Positions 63,272-64,000 of a stretch of 64,000 nucleotides of DNA are shown in pieces. The notes under the pieces were generated by a model that was not told where the DNA came from, ran no database searches, and saw nothing but the letters and a program-made list of their open reading frames with translations. A program made the position numbers and the translations under genes. This DNA comes from Staphylococcus simiae (GTDB lineage Bacteria; Bacillota; Bacilli; Staphylococcales; Staphylococcaceae). The DNA lies in the NCBI RefSeq assembly GCF_017357005.1, contig NZ_CP071589.1, positions 1,426,001 through 1,490,000 on the forward strand, in the 5' to 3' direction. Numbering within the stretch: position 1 is the stretch's first letter; every line of letters starts with the position of its first letter.

Positions 63272-64000
<729 letters not shown>

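Overview
The window is a stretch of Staphylococcus chromosome. The evidence is low GC, strong AGGAGG-type ribosome sites, and a gene order from prmA-dnaJ-dnaK-grpE-hrcA to apt-recJ-secDF-yajC-tgt that matches the conserved staphylococcal backbone. The proteins closely resemble S. aureus and related species, but I cannot fix the species from the sequence alone. Almost all genes lie on the minus strand. The plus-strand exceptions are rpsT, two tiny membrane-protein genes, a luciferase-like monooxygenase, an IS1182-type transposase and rarA.

Layout. 1-5.0 kb: HrcA/CIRCE-controlled chaperone operon (hrcA-grpE-dnaK-dnaJ-prmA). 5-9.2 kb: hemW, lepA and rpsT. 9.4-19.6 kb: holA, the comE genes, and a long run of housekeeping genes (yqeM, rsfS, yqeK, nadD, yhbY, aroE, yqeH, yqeG, mtnN) serving ribosome assembly, NAD, shikimate and methyl-cycle metabolism. 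19.8-20.7 kb: two small unknown membrane proteins. 20.9-26.5 kb: a metabolic operon joining the 5-oxoprolinase genes pxpA/B/C to a second biotin carboxylase, a second biotin carrier protein and an NRAMP-fold transporter that lacks the usual metal ligands. 26.8-27.2 kb: a 70-bp tandem array. 27.3-31.3 kb: greA, udk and the tRNA wobble-uridine modification genes trhP2, trhP1 and trmR. 31.8-36 kb: alaS-ireB-ruvX-DUF1292 behind an alanine T-box. 36-42 kb: recD2, a TPR protein, mnmA and a cysteine desulfurase. 42.4-45.9 kb: monooxygenase and an IS1182-family insertion. 46-49.5 kb: cymR, rarA, tcdA and 6S RNA. 49.6-53 kb: aspS and hisS behind a second T-box. 53-64 kb: lytH, dtd, rel, apt, recJ, secDF, yajC and tgt.

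The coding content is largely core genome. The unusual material is between genes. A family of short palindromic elements with GGTTCTCT/GGACTGATA ends occurs about seven times. A longer composite repeat family with GGGACA...TCCCACTCCC ends occurs about five times. There is also a 60-nt block shared between one palindromic element and the IS left end, a 70-bp x 6 tandem array that ends in a long perfect hairpin, and a 21-bp triplet repeat between divergent genes. The best functional candidate for a little-described system is the pxp/biotin-carboxylase/NRAMP-like operon, which contains all the parts of a split urea-carboxylase-like enzyme.
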